A DNA stretch of 64,000 bases, taken from the NCBI RefSeq assembly GCF_029891575.1, contig NZ_JARZHF010000001.1, positions 372,001-436,000 of the forward strand, in the 5' to 3' direction. A program made the position numbers and the translations under genes. The stretch comes from Salipaludibacillus daqingensis (GTDB lineage: Bacteria; Bacillota; Bacilli; Bacillales; Salisediminibacteriaceae). Under the pieces are notes generated by a model, which saw nothing but the letters and a program-made list of their open reading frames with translations, ran no database searches and was not told the origin of the DNA. Shown here one piece after another: positions 1-8,474 of this stretch. Position 1 is the first letter of the stretch. Every line of letters begins with the position of its first letter.

Positions 1-254
1 TGTTTCGCACCTGGTATTTTTTCTGCAGCCATCGCATGAAAGGGCTTCTCATTAGCTGCCGTTGCTGCCACACCAATCGTATCAGAAATAACCCCGGTCA
101 ATACGATAAAGAAAACAATCATCATACCAATACCCCAGCTTACCCCACTTAGAACTGCTGTTGAGACAATGGAAAAAATAGCCGCCAGCACCAAGGTGAT
201 AACGGCTACTATTAAACTCCAATTTAACGATTTTTTCAACGAATTCTTCATCAT
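1..254 (-). CDS. oapA: OapA, OLE RNA-associated membrane protein (partial, N-terminal 84 residues)
   Basis: The first 84 residues are visible; the rest lies beyond the window edge. Two hydrophobic segments at about residues 13-35 and 42-58 look like the first membrane helices of a DUF21/CNNM-like protein, followed by a polar stretch (NEKPFHAMAAEKIPGAK) typical of the OapA family. The start ATG at 254 follows an AAAGGAAG ribosome site; a second ATG follows at once. Its position just downstream of the OLE RNA candidate and ispA matches the known arrangement in B. halodurans, where the OapA dimer anchors OLE RNA to the membrane. The name rests on this context and on recalled family sequence. A generic DUF21 transporter is the alternative. 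Confidence 0.75.
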   Translation of the reverse strand, partial: MMKNSLKKSLNWSLIVAVITLVLAAIFSIVSTAVLSGVSWGIGMMIVFFIVLTGVISDTIGVAATAANEKPFHAMAAEKIPGAK

Positions 255-275
255 TCATCAACTTCCTTTAAAATA

Positions 276-310
276 CATTAGCACCTACTTCATTTTCGTA
301 GGTGCTAATG
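276..310 (-). promoter_or_regulatory. Perfect 13-bp hairpin in the oapA leader
   Basis: Arms 276-288 and 298-310 are exact inverted repeats of 13 bp with a 9-nt loop, ending five or six bases before the oapA ribosome site. No U-tract follows on the minus strand, so it is not an obvious terminator. It may be an RNA processing site between OLE and oapA, a protein-binding site or a translation control element. The function is inference. Confidence 0.5.
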
Positions 311-414
311 CATTCTCCATATTCCGGCAGCAATGCTATTATACATAGCTTGTCTTCTTTTAAAGCTTATTATTTTAAAATATGTGTGATATTAAACAAA
401 TTCATAAAACCCAC

Positions 415-1032
415 AAATAATTTGTCTCAACCAATTCAAATATGTAGTGGCGAGTGGTCATTCAAAGAGTTAAAACTGCGCCTTAGGTCCAGTAGGTTTT
501 CCCAAGTGAGTACCTCAGCGTCGCCGCTGTGACGGTTTCCCATTAAACTCACCTTGACGCTGTCACCAAACGTCAGACTGGATTACCACTTAGAACGCAC
601 TATAATCCCCTTTAAATGTCCTGTGGAACAGTCTAGGAGTTTTCCTCGACAGTTCTTATCCATCCTCTATCCTCTTTTGCAGAGACGATTTCATATGAAT
701 GATTGCTAATGAATACAACCTAGCATTCATAATCCCCTCGTACTCCACTCAAGGCAGGCTACGCTGCTCACAAGTTCCCGAAACTTGCAATGCAGGTTCA
801 TACCCTCACACGTAATACCGTCGGTTTACGGTTACCACATGGAAGGGCCTCCGCGGCTAGAGGGTCAACGCCCACATGCCATTGTGGATCGCCCTCAAGC
901 CTTTACTCCCAATCATGACCCAAGGCTGGGCGCCTCAAGCCATACCTAGGAACTTCATCGATGTGCCCTTTAGCGGATTTTTAGGCCCGCTTTCGAAAAT
1001 GGAGAACCGACTAGAATACTGCACCACTCACC
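415..1032 (-). ncRNA. ole: OLE RNA (Ornate, Large, Extremophilic RNA)
   Basis: A stretch of over 600 nt between ispA and an oapA-like gene contains no credible CDS, is richer in G+C than its flanks, and is full of short helices. Visible on the minus strand are 827-831/838-842 (ACCGT/ACGGT), 771-776/782-787 (CAAGTT/AACTTG) and 972-976/987-991 (AGCGG/CCGCT), plus longer-range AGCGTC/GACGCT pairing. OLE RNAs average about 610 nt, occur in extremophilic Firmicutes between isoprenoid genes and oapA, and form a membrane ribonucleoprotein with OapA that is linked to cold, ethanol and Mg stress. The 5' end is placed about 7 nt after the -10 box. The 3' end is approximate. Identification is by position, size and structure, without a covariance-model score. 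Confidence 0.8.
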
Positions 1033-1038
1033 TTATTA

Positions 1039-1069
1039 ATTATACCATGATATGAATACGTCAGACAAC
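1039..1069 (-). promoter_or_regulatory. Sigma-A type promoter of the OLE RNA, extended -10
   Basis: On the minus strand a TGG TATAAT extended -10 occupies 1039-1047 (TATAAT at 1039-1044). A weak -35 lies upstream: TGTCTG at 17-bp spacing or TTGTCT at 19-bp spacing. This gives the RNA its own start about 7 nt downstream, in addition to read-through from ispA. Confidence 0.6.
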
Positions 1070-1119
1070 ATACAACGACTAGCAATTTCACCATGATTTA
1101 CTAAAAACATAAAAACTAG

Positions 1120-2010
1120 TTAACTTGTGCGAGATCCAATATAATCAACCAAACCAAGCAAAATATCTTTGTCTATCTCTACATTATTAAGGTGATTCTT
1201 CGCACTACTTAAGTGAAAAGATAACTTCTCTTTAGCACCTTCCATTCCAAGTACTTTCGGGTATGTTGTTTTGTTATTTGTCTCATCACTGCCTACTGGT
1301 TTTCCGATTTTGTCTTCATCACCTTCAACGTCTAGGAGATCGTCTTTAATTTGAAAAGCTATACCTAGATGCTTGCCAAATAACTTAAGTTCCTTCGTTT
1401 CAGTCTTTGTCGCTGAAGATAAAATCGCTCCGCACTCCAATGCAACAGAAAGAAGATCTCCCGTTTTTCGATGATGAATATGTTGTAATTGTTCTACATC
1501 GAGCAGTTGATCTTCCCCTTCCATATCTTCTACCTGTCCACCAACCATCCCCGTTGGACCTGACGCAGCTGCAATTTTGCCGATTACACTCACTTTCTTG
1601 TCAGCTGACAAGTAGTCTAATCCAGCGATCAACTGAAAACTATAAGTTAAAAGCCCGTCTCCAGCTAAAATAGCTAAAGCTTCTCCAAAAACTTTATGAT
1701 TTGTTGGTTTTCCGCGCCGTAAATCATCATCATCCATCGCAGGTAGGTCATCATGAATTAAAGAATACGTATGAATCATTTCTAAAGCACAAGCGACATC
1801 ATAACCGTTAGTTAACGGTTGCCTAAATCCTTTTAATGTAGCTAAAAGCAAAATAGGTCGAACCCTTTTTCCTCCTGCTTCAAGGGAATAGATCATCGCT
1901 TCTTTTAGTGAAGCTGGTGCCTTTAATTCATTAATAAAATTAGGAAGTAACCGATCAATTTGCTTTTTCTCATCTTCTATAAATTTATCTAATATCGGTT
2001 GGACACTCAC
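1120..2010 (-). CDS. ispA: Farnesyl diphosphate synthase (geranyltranstransferase)
   Basis: It condenses IPP with DMAPP and GPP to make farnesyl diphosphate in the cytoplasm, feeding undecaprenyl phosphate, menaquinone and haem side chains. The 296-residue protein has the polyprenyl synthase signatures: GGKRVRP at about 46, the first Asp-rich motif DDLPAMDDDD at 87-96 and the second, DDLLD, at about 223. The start is GTG at 2010, behind a GAGGACG ribosome site and two bases past the xseB stop. It closes the xseA-xseB-ispA run; the gene that usually follows, dxs, is not in the window because the OLE/oapA block intervenes. Confidence 0.97.
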   Translation of the reverse strand: MSVQPILDKFIEDEKKQIDRLLPNFINELKAPASLKEAMIYSLEAGGKRVRPILLLATLKGFRQPLTNGYDVACALEMIHTYSLIHDDLPAMDDDDLRRGKPTNHKVFGEALAILAGDGLLTYSFQLIAGLDYLSADKKVSVIGKIAAASGPTGMVGGQVEDMEGEDQLLDVEQLQHIHHRKTGDLLSVALECGAILSSATKTETKELKLFGKHLGIAFQIKDDLLDVEGDEDKIGKPVGSDETNNKTTYPKVLGMEGAKEKLSFHLSSAKNHLNNVEIDKDILLGLVDYIGSRTS

Positions 2011-2012
2011 TT

Positions 2013-2249
2013 TTATTCGTCCTCTTCTACTTGGAATGTACTAATTTCCCCATCTTCAGAAAGAACTTCTGTCATTTGTTTCTCCACTTTTTGTAAGCGG
2101 TCTTGACAGTCTTTAGATAACTTCATTCCATCTTGAAACATAGTAATTGCTTCTTCTAGCGGCACGTCCCCTTGTTCTAGTTTCTCTACTAATTCTTCTA
2201 AACTTTTCATAGATTGCTCAAAAGTTAATGTTTGATTGTCATTTGACAT
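2013..2249 (-). CDS. xseB: Exodeoxyribonuclease VII small subunit
   Basis: This small partner of XseA takes part in degradation of single-stranded DNA. The 78-residue, acidic, helical protein shows the family core [20 protein letters not shown] and the [13 protein letters not shown] region. The start is the ATG at 2249, seven bases after GGAGG; an upstream in-frame ATG at 2288 would overlap the xseA end and lacks a ribosome site. It lies between xseA and ispA in the usual Bacillus order. Confidence 0.95.
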   Translation of the reverse strand: MSNDNQTLTFEQSMKSLEELVEKLEQGDVPLEEAITMFQDGMKLSKDCQDRLQKVEKQMTEVLSEDGEISTFQVEEDE

Positions 2250-2268
2250 ATCCATTCCTCCATCATAA

Positions 2269-3615
2269 TTATTCTGATTGATCAACATGCCTTTTTACTT
2301 CACATTGAAGTTTCCCATTTTGTAATTGCACGGAAATCATGGAGTCTATCGGTGCTTGATTGGTTTTTTTAACAAGTTTATTTTCTTCATTGTATACAAG
2401 GCTATATCCTCGATCCATCAATTTCAGAGGACTTAACAGATCTAGCTTTGACATTTGTAAAGATAAATGATTCTGCTTATCTCTTATAAGTTGAGTCATC
2501 GCTCTCTTGATCGCTTGGTCACTTTGCAAAAGCCGCTTCGTCTCTTGTTTTATTCTTTCTTGCGGATGAAGTACATGTAAACGCTGCGTGACCGAGTGTA
2601 ACTGATCTTGTTTTTTCTCCAGTAGACGGCTTGATTCTCTTATTAACGTTTCATGTAAACGGTCTAATTCCTGTTCTTTTTGTTCTACTAGTTGTTTCGG
2701 ATACCTGAAGGCATAAGACTTCGTTAAATACGTTAATCTTTCTTTTTCTTGTAACAATCTTGTTTCCGTAGCTCTTGTTAAGCGCGCTTTTCGTTCATAG
2801 ATAGTCGTTAATAAGTCATGGATATTGGGAACCGCTAGCTCTGCTGCTGCAGTTGGGGTCGGTGCTCTTAAATCAGCGATAAAATCACTAATGGTTACAT
2901 CTGTTTCATGACCAACGGCAGAAATGATAGGCAAATCAGAACGGAAGATGGCCTCGGCCACGACTTCCTCATTAAATGCCCATAATTCTTCTAGTGAACC
3001 ACCACCTCTTCCGGAGATAATGACATCAAAGCGATTTGACTCATTTGCCTGTTTGATGGCACGTGCAATCGATAGTGGAGCGTCTGGACCTTGCACTAAT
3101 ACAGGGAGAAGCGTCACTTTCGCTAAAGGATAACGGCGAGTAATCGTTGTTATAATGTCTCTAACCGCTGCCCCTGTCGGAGAGGTAATAACAGCAATAG
3201 ATTGTGGCATAGAAGGAATCGTTTTTTTTCTATCGGACGAAAAATAACCTGCCATTTCCAACTTTTTCTTTAGTTTTTCAAACGCTAAATATAGGTTCCC
3301 AATTCCATCTGGCTGCATTTCTTTTACATAAAGCTGATACTGACCATAAGGTTCATATACAGAGATATCTCCTCTTACGAGAACTCTCATACCATCTTCA
3401 GGTAAAAATTTAAGGGAGCGATTATTTCCAGCAAACATAACCGACTGCACTTTAGACTTCTCATCTTTTAATGTGAAGTACATGTGTCCACGACTATGCC
3501 GTTTAAAATTGGATATTTCTGCCCTTAACCACACATTTTGCAACTGTGAATCTCGATCCATCAGTTGTTTAATATGGCGGGTCAGGTCACTTACGGTAAG
3601 AAAGTCTTGATTCAT
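2269..3615 (-). CDS. xseA: Exodeoxyribonuclease VII large subunit
   Basis: This is the catalytic subunit of the nuclease that cuts ssDNA from both ends to acidic oligonucleotides. Its 448 residues are the usual length. The N-terminal OB fold starts with [13 protein letters not shown]. The central catalytic domain carries [14 protein letters not shown] and the [21 protein letters not shown] motif. The C-terminal third is a long coiled coil, as in the family. It lies 12 bp after folD and upstream of xseB. Confidence 0.97.
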   Translation of the reverse strand: MNQDFLTVSDLTRHIKQLMDRDSQLQNVWLRAEISNFKRHSRGHMYFTLKDEKSKVQSVMFAGNNRSLKFLPEDGMRVLVRGDISVYEPYGQYQLYVKEMQPDGIGNLYLAFEKLKKKLEMAGYFSSDRKKTIPSMPQSIAVITSPTGAAVRDIITTITRRYPLAKVTLLPVLVQGPDAPLSIARAIKQANESNRFDVIISGRGGGSLEELWAFNEEVVAEAIFRSDLPIISAVGHETDVTISDFIADLRAPTPTAAAELAVPNIHDLLTTIYERKARLTRATETRLLQEKERLTYLTKSYAFRYPKQLVEQKEQELDRLHETLIRESSRLLEKKQDQLHSVTQRLHVLHPQERIKQETKRLLQSDQAIKRAMTQLIRDKQNHLSLQMSKLDLLSPLKLMDRGYSLVYNEENKLVKKTNQAPIDSMISVQLQNGKLQCEVKRHVDQSE

Positions 3616-3627
3616 CTGATTAACTCC

Positions 3628-4479
3628 TTACTTTAAGTTTCTATTCGCTGATAAAACCGTGTTATGTAAAAGCATTGTAATTGTCATTGGACCTACGCCA
3701 CCAGGAACTGGAGTAATATAAGAAGCGACTTCTTTCACTTGATCGAAGACAACATCTCCAATTAACTTCCCTTCGTCATTTCGATTAACTCCTACATCTA
3801 TAACAACAGCACCTTCTTTGACATCATCTTTGTCAATAAAGTGTGGTTTACCAACAGCAACAACAAGGATGTCAGCAGATCGAGTAAATTCCGCCATGTT
3901 TTTCGTCCGTGAGTGGCAATAAGTAACGGTCGCATTTTCGTTTAGTAAAAGTTGTCCAACTGGTTTTCCGACAATATTACTTCGACCAACAATGACAACG
4001 TGTTTCCCTTCAATTCCGATGTTTTTCGATTTGATCATTTCTACAATACCAAAAGGAGTACAAGGTAAAAAAGACTCTTGTCCTGTCATCATTCTTCCAA
4101 TATTAATCGGATGAAATCCATCCACATCTTTATCAGGATGAATCGCTTCAATCACTTTCTTTTCTGAAATGTGATCAGGTATCGGCAACTGAACTAGAAT
4201 GCCGTGAATATGTTCGGCCTTATTTAGCTTTTCAATTTTCGCTAGTAATTCAGCTTCTGTAATCGAAGGTGAGACTTCGTCAAGTTCAGAGTGAATCCCG
4301 GTTTCTTTACAGGCTTTTTGTTTGGCTCTTACATAAGATTGTGACGCTGGATCTTCTCCAACAAGAATGACTGCCAACCCAGGAATAATCCCTTTCTCTT
4401 TCAAACTTTCCACTTGGTTTTTCATTTCTAATCTTTTCTCTTGAGCAAGCTCTTTACCCGAAATAATTTCTGCTGTCAT
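3628..4479 (-). CDS. folD: Bifunctional methylene-THF dehydrogenase / methenyl-THF cyclohydrolase
   Basis: It interconverts 5,10-methylene- and 10-formyl-tetrahydrofolate with NADP, supplying one-carbon units for purines and fMet. The 283 residues include the substrate motif YVRAK at 49-53 (catalytic Lys), the NADP-binding GRSNIVGKPVG near 165 and the C-terminal PVPGGVGPMT. The start follows a run GGGGG. The gene lies between nusB and xseA, as in B. subtilis. Confidence 0.97.
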   Translation of the reverse strand: MTAEIISGKELAQEKRLEMKNQVESLKEKGIIPGLAVILVGEDPASQSYVRAKQKACKETGIHSELDEVSPSITEAELLAKIEKLNKAEHIHGILVQLPIPDHISEKKVIEAIHPDKDVDGFHPINIGRMMTGQESFLPCTPFGIVEMIKSKNIGIEGKHVVIVGRSNIVGKPVGQLLLNENATVTYCHSRTKNMAEFTRSADILVVAVGKPHFIDKDDVKEGAVVIDVGVNRNDEGKLIGDVVFDQVKEVASYITPVPGGVGPMTITMLLHNTVLSANRNLK

Positions 4480-4527
4480 AACAAATCCCCCCGAAATCTC
4501 TTCAATATGGATTTAAGTTCGTCTTTA

Positions 4528-4552
4528 AAAACCACTTTGTTTCAATGGTTTT
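4528..4552 (-). terminator. Hairpin between nusB and folD
   Basis: AAAACCA (4528-4534) pairs with TGGTTTT (4546-4552), and on the minus strand T-rich sequence follows. It may be a weak terminator or attenuator reducing read-through from nusB into folD. Confidence 0.45.
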
Positions 4553-4585
4553 CATTAGAACTTGTTATAGAAAAACTGACATTTA

Positions 4586-4984
4586 TCAGTTATCTAGTCG
4601 CTTAGCCACTTTTGAAAGAACACCGTTTGCAAACTTACCTGGTTCCTCTTCTCCAGTAAATCCTTTTGCTAAATCAATCGCCTCATTGATACTAACATTC
4701 ATTGGGATATCAGATACGTACTTCATTTCATAGACCGCCATACGCAAAATAGCTCGATCTACTCTTGAAATTCTAGAAAGAGACCAATGCTCTAACACTT
4801 CTTCAATAAGTGGATCAATCTCTGTCAAATGTTCCACCGTTCCAAAAACAAGTGATTCAAAAAAGGAATCGATAACCTCTCCATCTTCCAAAACAGAATG
4901 CATCGCCTCCGTTGGATCAACATCTGTCATTTCAATTTGATAAAGTGCTTGTACCGTTTTAATTCTAGCTAATCTTCGTTTCAT
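4586..4984 (-). CDS. nusB: Transcription antitermination factor NusB
   Basis: It binds boxA RNA with NusE (S10) and promotes antitermination of rRNA operons. The 132-residue all-helical protein begins MKRRLARIKTVQALYQIEM and carries RVDRAILRMAVYEM and NEAIDLAKGF, hallmark NusB segments. It is preceded by an AGGAG-type site. An upstream ORF that overlaps its start (to 5153) has no ribosome site and is not accepted as a gene. The nusB-yqhY association is conserved across Bacillales. Confidence 0.97.
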   Translation of the reverse strand: MKRRLARIKTVQALYQIEMTDVDPTEAMHSVLEDGEVIDSFFESLVFGTVEHLTEIDPLIEEVLEHWSLSRISRVDRAILRMAVYEMKYVSDIPMNVSINEAIDLAKGFTGEEEPGKFANGVLSKVAKRLDN

Positions 4985-5201
4985 ATATTTCTCCTATCTT
5001 ACCGATCACAACATTAATCAGTTGATCAACGTCACTAAAATCGACTTTCATTTTATGATGATTTTGTGCTCTCTTTAGATGATAGCATATCTTTATCATT
5101 GAATACAGAACACGAAATAAATAATAGAAAAACTTCATATACGTATCATTCACCGATGAGGTAATACCTATTAAAGCAGTACCACCTTAAACAAAAATAA
5201 A

Positions 5202-5221
5202 AGCCAAAGATAACTTTGGCT
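5202..5221 (-). terminator. Terminator after yqhY
   Basis: AGCCAAAG (5202-5209) and CTTTGGCT (5214-5221) form an 8-bp stem with a 4-nt loop followed by a T-rich tract on the minus strand. It overlaps the yqhY stop codon and separates accBC-yqhY from nusB-folD. Confidence 0.75.
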
Positions 5222-5637
5222 TAAACTCCTTGCTCTTTTTTAGTTGCGTCTGGATCTGTTTTTTCCTCAAAATGAACCCCTACGACATGTACATCCACGG
5301 ATAACACTTCGATGGCAGTCATGTTCTTTAAAGTTTGAACAATATTTTCCTGAATTTTTTGGCATACATCAGGAATGGATACACCATAATTCGTAATCAC
5401 AAAAACTTCAATTTTCAAACCATCTTCGCTTAAGTCGACTTTTACTCCTTTTCCATGAGCACTCTTTCGACCTAACCGCTCAGCAACCCCAGAAGCAAAG
5501 TTTCCTCGCAACATTCCCACACCATCTATCTCAGATGTAGCAATCCCAGCAATAACTTCAATGACTTCAGGGGAAATTTCCACTTTACCTAGATTATTTT
5601 TGTCCATTGACATTTGAATCAAGTGATTTTCTGTCAT
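5221..5637 (-). CDS. yqhY: Asp23/Gls24 family envelope stress protein YqhY
   Basis: This 138-residue Asp23 (DUF322) protein shows ISPEVIEVIAGIATSEIDGV at its start and VDVHVVGVHF near the end. In B. subtilis YqhY is encoded with accBC and its loss disturbs acetyl-CoA carboxylase activity, so a role in fitting fatty-acid synthesis to membrane needs is plausible. It sits 14 bp after accC with a GGAGG ribosome site and ends in its own terminator. Confidence 0.93.
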   Translation of the reverse strand: MTENHLIQMSMDKNNLGKVEISPEVIEVIAGIATSEIDGVGMLRGNFASGVAERLGRKSAHGKGVKVDLSEDGLKIEVFVITNYGVSIPDVCQKIQENIVQTLKNMTAIEVLSVDVHVVGVHFEEKTDPDATKKEQGV

Positions 5638-5651
5638 TTCATTATCCTCCT

Positions 5652-7016
5652 TTATTCGTTTTCCTTTTCAGGTTTTAACGAATAAGTTTCTAAAAACTTC
5701 GTGTTGAAGTCCCCACCAATAAACACTTCATGATTGAAAAGTCTTAAATGGAATGGAATAGTCGTATGAACACCTTCAATAACAAATTCATTAAGAGCGC
5801 GTTTCATTTTTGCTATCGCTTCTTCTCGATCCCTTCCATAAGTGATTACTTTTGCAATCATAGAATCATAATAAGGTGTAATCGTATAGCCTGGAAACGC
5901 TGCACTATCTATTCTAACCCCTAGACCTCCTGGAGGTAAATACATACCAATTTTCCCAGGTGATGGCATAAAATTCTTATCAGGGTTTTCAGCATTTATT
6001 CGACATTCTATGGCCCAACCACTAAAAGTAACTTCCTCTTGAGTATAAGAAAGCTTCTCTCCTGACGCAACTAAAAGTTGTTCTTTAATTAAATCAATAC
6101 CCGTTACCATTTCAGTTACTGGATGTTCCACTTGGATACGTGTGTTCATCTCCATGAAATAAAACTTTTTCTCGTGATGATCATAAATAAACTCAATCGT
6201 ACCTGCACCAGTATATTCGACCGCTTTCGCTGCTTTCACAGCAGCAAGTCCCATTTCCTCGCGAATATTTTTATCAAGTGCTGGCGACGGTGACTCTTCA
6301 ACTAATTTTTGAAGTCTTCGTTGTATCGTACAGTCTCTTTCGCCTAAATGAATAGCGTTACCAAAATTATCAGCCATTACTTGAATTTCTACATGACGGA
6401 AATCTTCAATGTATTTCTCTAAATATACTCCAGGATTCCCAAAATTAGCTTGAGCTTCTTTTTGAGTAATAGAAATCCCTTTTTTTAACTCTCCTTCATC
6501 AACAGCAACACGGATACCTTTCCCGCCGCCGCCTGCAGTAGCCTTAATAATAACAGGATACCCTATTTCCTTTGCAACCTTCATACCATCTTCAATCGTT
6601 TCAATGATCCCTTTGGAACCTGGAACAACAGGGACTCCTGCTTTTTCCATCGTTGTCCTAGCCACATCTTTTGTTCCCATTTGACTAATTGCCCATGGAC
6701 TTGGCCCGATAAAAGCAATATTACAAGCATTACAAATTTCAGCAAAGTCAGCATTCTCCGCTAAAAAACCATAACCAGGGTGTATACCATCCACTTCAGT
6801 CAGCGTTGCCACACTCATAATATTCGTAAAATTTAAATAGCTGTCCCTTGATGAAACAGGACCAATACAATAGGCTTCATCTGCTAAACGAACATGAAGA
6901 GCCTCTGCATCAGCTTCAGAATAAACAGCAACCGTTTCAATGTTTAATTCTTTACAAGCTCGAATAATTCGAACGGCTATTTCTCCTCTATTCGCAACAA
7001 GAACTTTTTTTAACAT
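5652..7016 (-). CDS. accC: Acetyl-CoA carboxylase, biotin carboxylase subunit
   Basis: It carboxylates the biotin on AccB using ATP and bicarbonate, the first half of malonyl-CoA formation. The 454 residues include the biotin carboxylase N-domain (MLKKVLVANRGEIAVRI), HPGYGFLAEN at 79-88, the ATP-grasp loop AGGGGKG at 161-167 and the catalytic MEMNTRIQVEH at 288-298. The start ATG at 7016 is 9 bases after AGGAG; the ATG at 7025 abuts the ribosome site and is unlikely. It lies 12 bp downstream of accB. Confidence 0.97.
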   Translation of the reverse strand: MLKKVLVANRGEIAVRIIRACKELNIETVAVYSEADAEALHVRLADEAYCIGPVSSRDSYLNFTNIMSVATLTEVDGIHPGYGFLAENADFAEICNACNIAFIGPSPWAISQMGTKDVARTTMEKAGVPVVPGSKGIIETIEDGMKVAKEIGYPVIIKATAGGGGKGIRVAVDEGELKKGISITQKEAQANFGNPGVYLEKYIEDFRHVEIQVMADNFGNAIHLGERDCTIQRRLQKLVEESPSPALDKNIREEMGLAAVKAAKAVEYTGAGTIEFIYDHHEKKFYFMEMNTRIQVEHPVTEMVTGIDLIKEQLLVASGEKLSYTQEEVTFSGWAIECRINAENPDKNFMPSPGKIGMYLPPGGLGVRIDSAAFPGYTITPYYDSMIAKVITYGRDREEAIAKMKRALNEFVIEGVHTTIPFHLRLFNHEVFIGGDFNTKFLETYSLKPEKENE

Positions 7017-7028
7017 CGATGTCATCTC

Positions 7029-7547
7029 CTACTCCGGCTTCACTAAGAAAAGTTCTTGGCCATATTCTACTAATTGTCCATTTTCAACCAGAACTTCTAC
7101 AATTTCACCGTTTATCTCCGCTTCGATTTCGTTCATAAGTTTCATCGCTTCCACGATGCAAACAACGCTCTCTTGATTTACTTTGTCACCACTTTTCACA
7201 TAAGGAGCTGAATCTGGTGAAGGTGATTCATAAAAGGTTCCTACCATAGGTGAAGTGATCGTATGTAATTTTTCATTAGATGCTTTGTTTTCATCAACAA
7301 CCTTTATTTCTTTTTCATTCGAAGGTACAGACTCTTCTTTGATTACTTCTTGTTGAGGTTGCACTTCTTGAACGAAGTTTGTTTTCGTTGATTCTGTAGA
7401 ATTTAACGATCGATTGTTTGAGCTGACCGGTTGGTCCGATTGTTTTTTCATTGTCACTTTTGAACCATTTTGTTCAAATTTAAATTCATCAATACTAGAC
7501 TCATCAATTAGTTTAATTAGTTCTCTGATTTCTTGAATTTTCAACAT
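7029..7547 (-). CDS. accB: Acetyl-CoA carboxylase, biotin carboxyl carrier protein
   Basis: This carrier bears biotin between the carboxylase and transferase half-reactions. The N-terminal part ([17 protein letters not shown]) is followed by a Gln/Glu/Ser-rich linker at about residues 35-95. The C-terminal biotinyl domain carries EAMKLMNE, with the biotinylated lysine near residue 136. The start at 7547 follows GGAGTG by 7 nt; an in-frame ATG at 7586 has no ribosome site. It heads the accB-accC-yqhY unit. Confidence 0.96.
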   Translation of the reverse strand: MLKIQEIRELIKLIDESSIDEFKFEQNGSKVTMKKQSDQPVSSNNRSLNSTESTKTNFVQEVQPQQEVIKEESVPSNEKEIKVVDENKASNEKLHTITSPMVGTFYESPSPDSAPYVKSGDKVNQESVVCIVEAMKLMNEIEAEINGEIVEVLVENGQLVEYGQELFLVKPE

Positions 7548-7631
7548 ATTTGTCACTCCATTCTCATTTAAATATAGGTTTATCACCTATACATTTCTTT
7601 TTAAAAATGAATCTCTTTAAACATTTAAGCC

Positions 7632-7645
7632 ACGTCTTAAGACGT
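7632..7645. promoter_or_regulatory. 14-bp perfect palindrome upstream of accB
   Basis: ACGTCTTAAGACGT lies about 85 bp upstream of the accB start in an otherwise AT-rich region. It could be a repressor site for the acc operon. It does not match the FapR operator (TTAGTACCTGGTACTAA type) that I would expect for a lipid regulator. Confidence 0.3.
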
Positions 7646-7782
7646 AGTCCTAAAAATATGCTACCTTAAATAACTTAAAATAGAAACCTTTTTTTCACTA
7701 TCCGTGAAAAATTCACTCGTAAAAATCGAAAACGAACATCTATATTCACTAATAATGAAAACCCTTTCTTTCTCTTTTTATA

Positions 7783-7825
7783 AAAAGCCTTCCCACTAAG
7801 GTTCAGTCCTATAAGGAAGGCTTTT
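7783..7825 (-). terminator. Terminator after the 7831-8154 gene
   Basis: An 11-bp stem AAAAGCCTTCC / GGAAGGCTTTT with a 21-nt loop lies directly after the stop codon, with T/A-rich sequence on both sides. Confidence 0.75.
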
Positions 7826-7830
7826 ATCAA

Positions 7831-8154
7831 TTATTCTTCTTTCTGTTTATATTCTCTAAAAATTGGGAAATCAGATAAATTATCTGGAATCTTTCCTTTA
7901 TCAAGTAAAATTATTTTCACCGTATTTTTATTTCTTGCCATATGGTACTTATCTCCATACTCATTTTCTTCCGTAAATTTTTTTAAACTTTGATAATCTT
8001 CTTCTTGAATAGATACAGGTTCTCCTTCCCCTGCTTCTTCAGCAGTTTGTTCAAAACCTACTTCAAACTCAACAATTTGAATTTTATCATTCTTAATATT
8101 TCTCGTTTGCTCTAAAACGGCTTTTGCACCTTCAGTTAATTGTGACCATTCCAT
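7831..8154 (-). CDS. Conserved hypothetical protein, acidic
   Basis: The product is about 107 residues, soluble, and rich in Glu and Lys (MEWSQLTEGAKAVLEQTRNI at the start). It has no signal peptide or membrane segment and I recognise no domain. The start ATG at 8154 sits 7 nt after GGGAGAG. It is a single-gene unit with a TGGTATAAT-type extended -10 about 65 nt upstream and a strong terminator. The lone unit between accB and spoIIIAH may be lineage-specific. Confidence 0.75.
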   Translation of the reverse strand: MEWSQLTEGAKAVLEQTRNIKNDKIQIVEFEVGFEQTAEEAGEGEPVSIQEEDYQSLKKFTEENEYGDKYHMARNKNTVKIILLDKGKIPDNLSDFPIFREYKQKEE

Positions 8155-8474
8155 CAAATATCTCTCCCTTAAGAAAACGTATAGTGCTTCGATCGTCTGC
8201 GAAGCTACTCCAATTGGGTATTATACCACCAATCATATTAAAATCATACTTTCATAATTAATTGATCTTAAAAGTAACGATCTAGTTCTCTCCAGCTAAA
8301 AGCTGAATCTGAGAAAATGTAAATAGAGTACTAAACACTTTCTCCTATTTTACCACTATTAATAACATATTTCCGCTACAATAAGATTTCTTTTTTTACA
8401 TTTGAGTATATGTAAAGAAAAATAGCTTCCTCCATTTCTTAATGGAGAAAGCCTGAAGGGTCTTCCCTTCTTTA
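8155..8474. other. Intergenic region with promoter and terminator
   Basis: No gene is seen here. It holds an extended -10 (TGGTATAAT on the minus strand, near 8220) for the small gene downstream, a short hairpin GCTTCG/CGAAGC at 8186-8205 in that gene's leader, and the spoIIIA terminator at 8425-8452. A second small hairpin GAAGGG/CCCTTC at 8455-8470 follows the spoIIIAH stop. Confidence 0.5.
8425..8452 (-). terminator. Terminator of the spoIIIA operon
   Basis: On the minus strand GCTTTCTCCAT and ATGGAGGAAGC form an interrupted stem with a 6-nt loop, followed by TATTTTTC. It lies 22 bp after the spoIIIAH stop. Confidence 0.75.

Noticed and set aside
302-532. 76-residue plus-strand ORF over the OLE region
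   Set aside because: No ribosome site, composition is unusual, and it lies antisense to the structured OLE RNA.
4965-5153. 62-residue ORF overlapping nusB start
   Set aside because: No ribosome site before its ATG and overlap with nusB; reads like random AT-rich frame.
7548-7830. FapR operator ahead of accB
   Set aside because: The only palindrome (7632-7645) does not match the FapR consensus.
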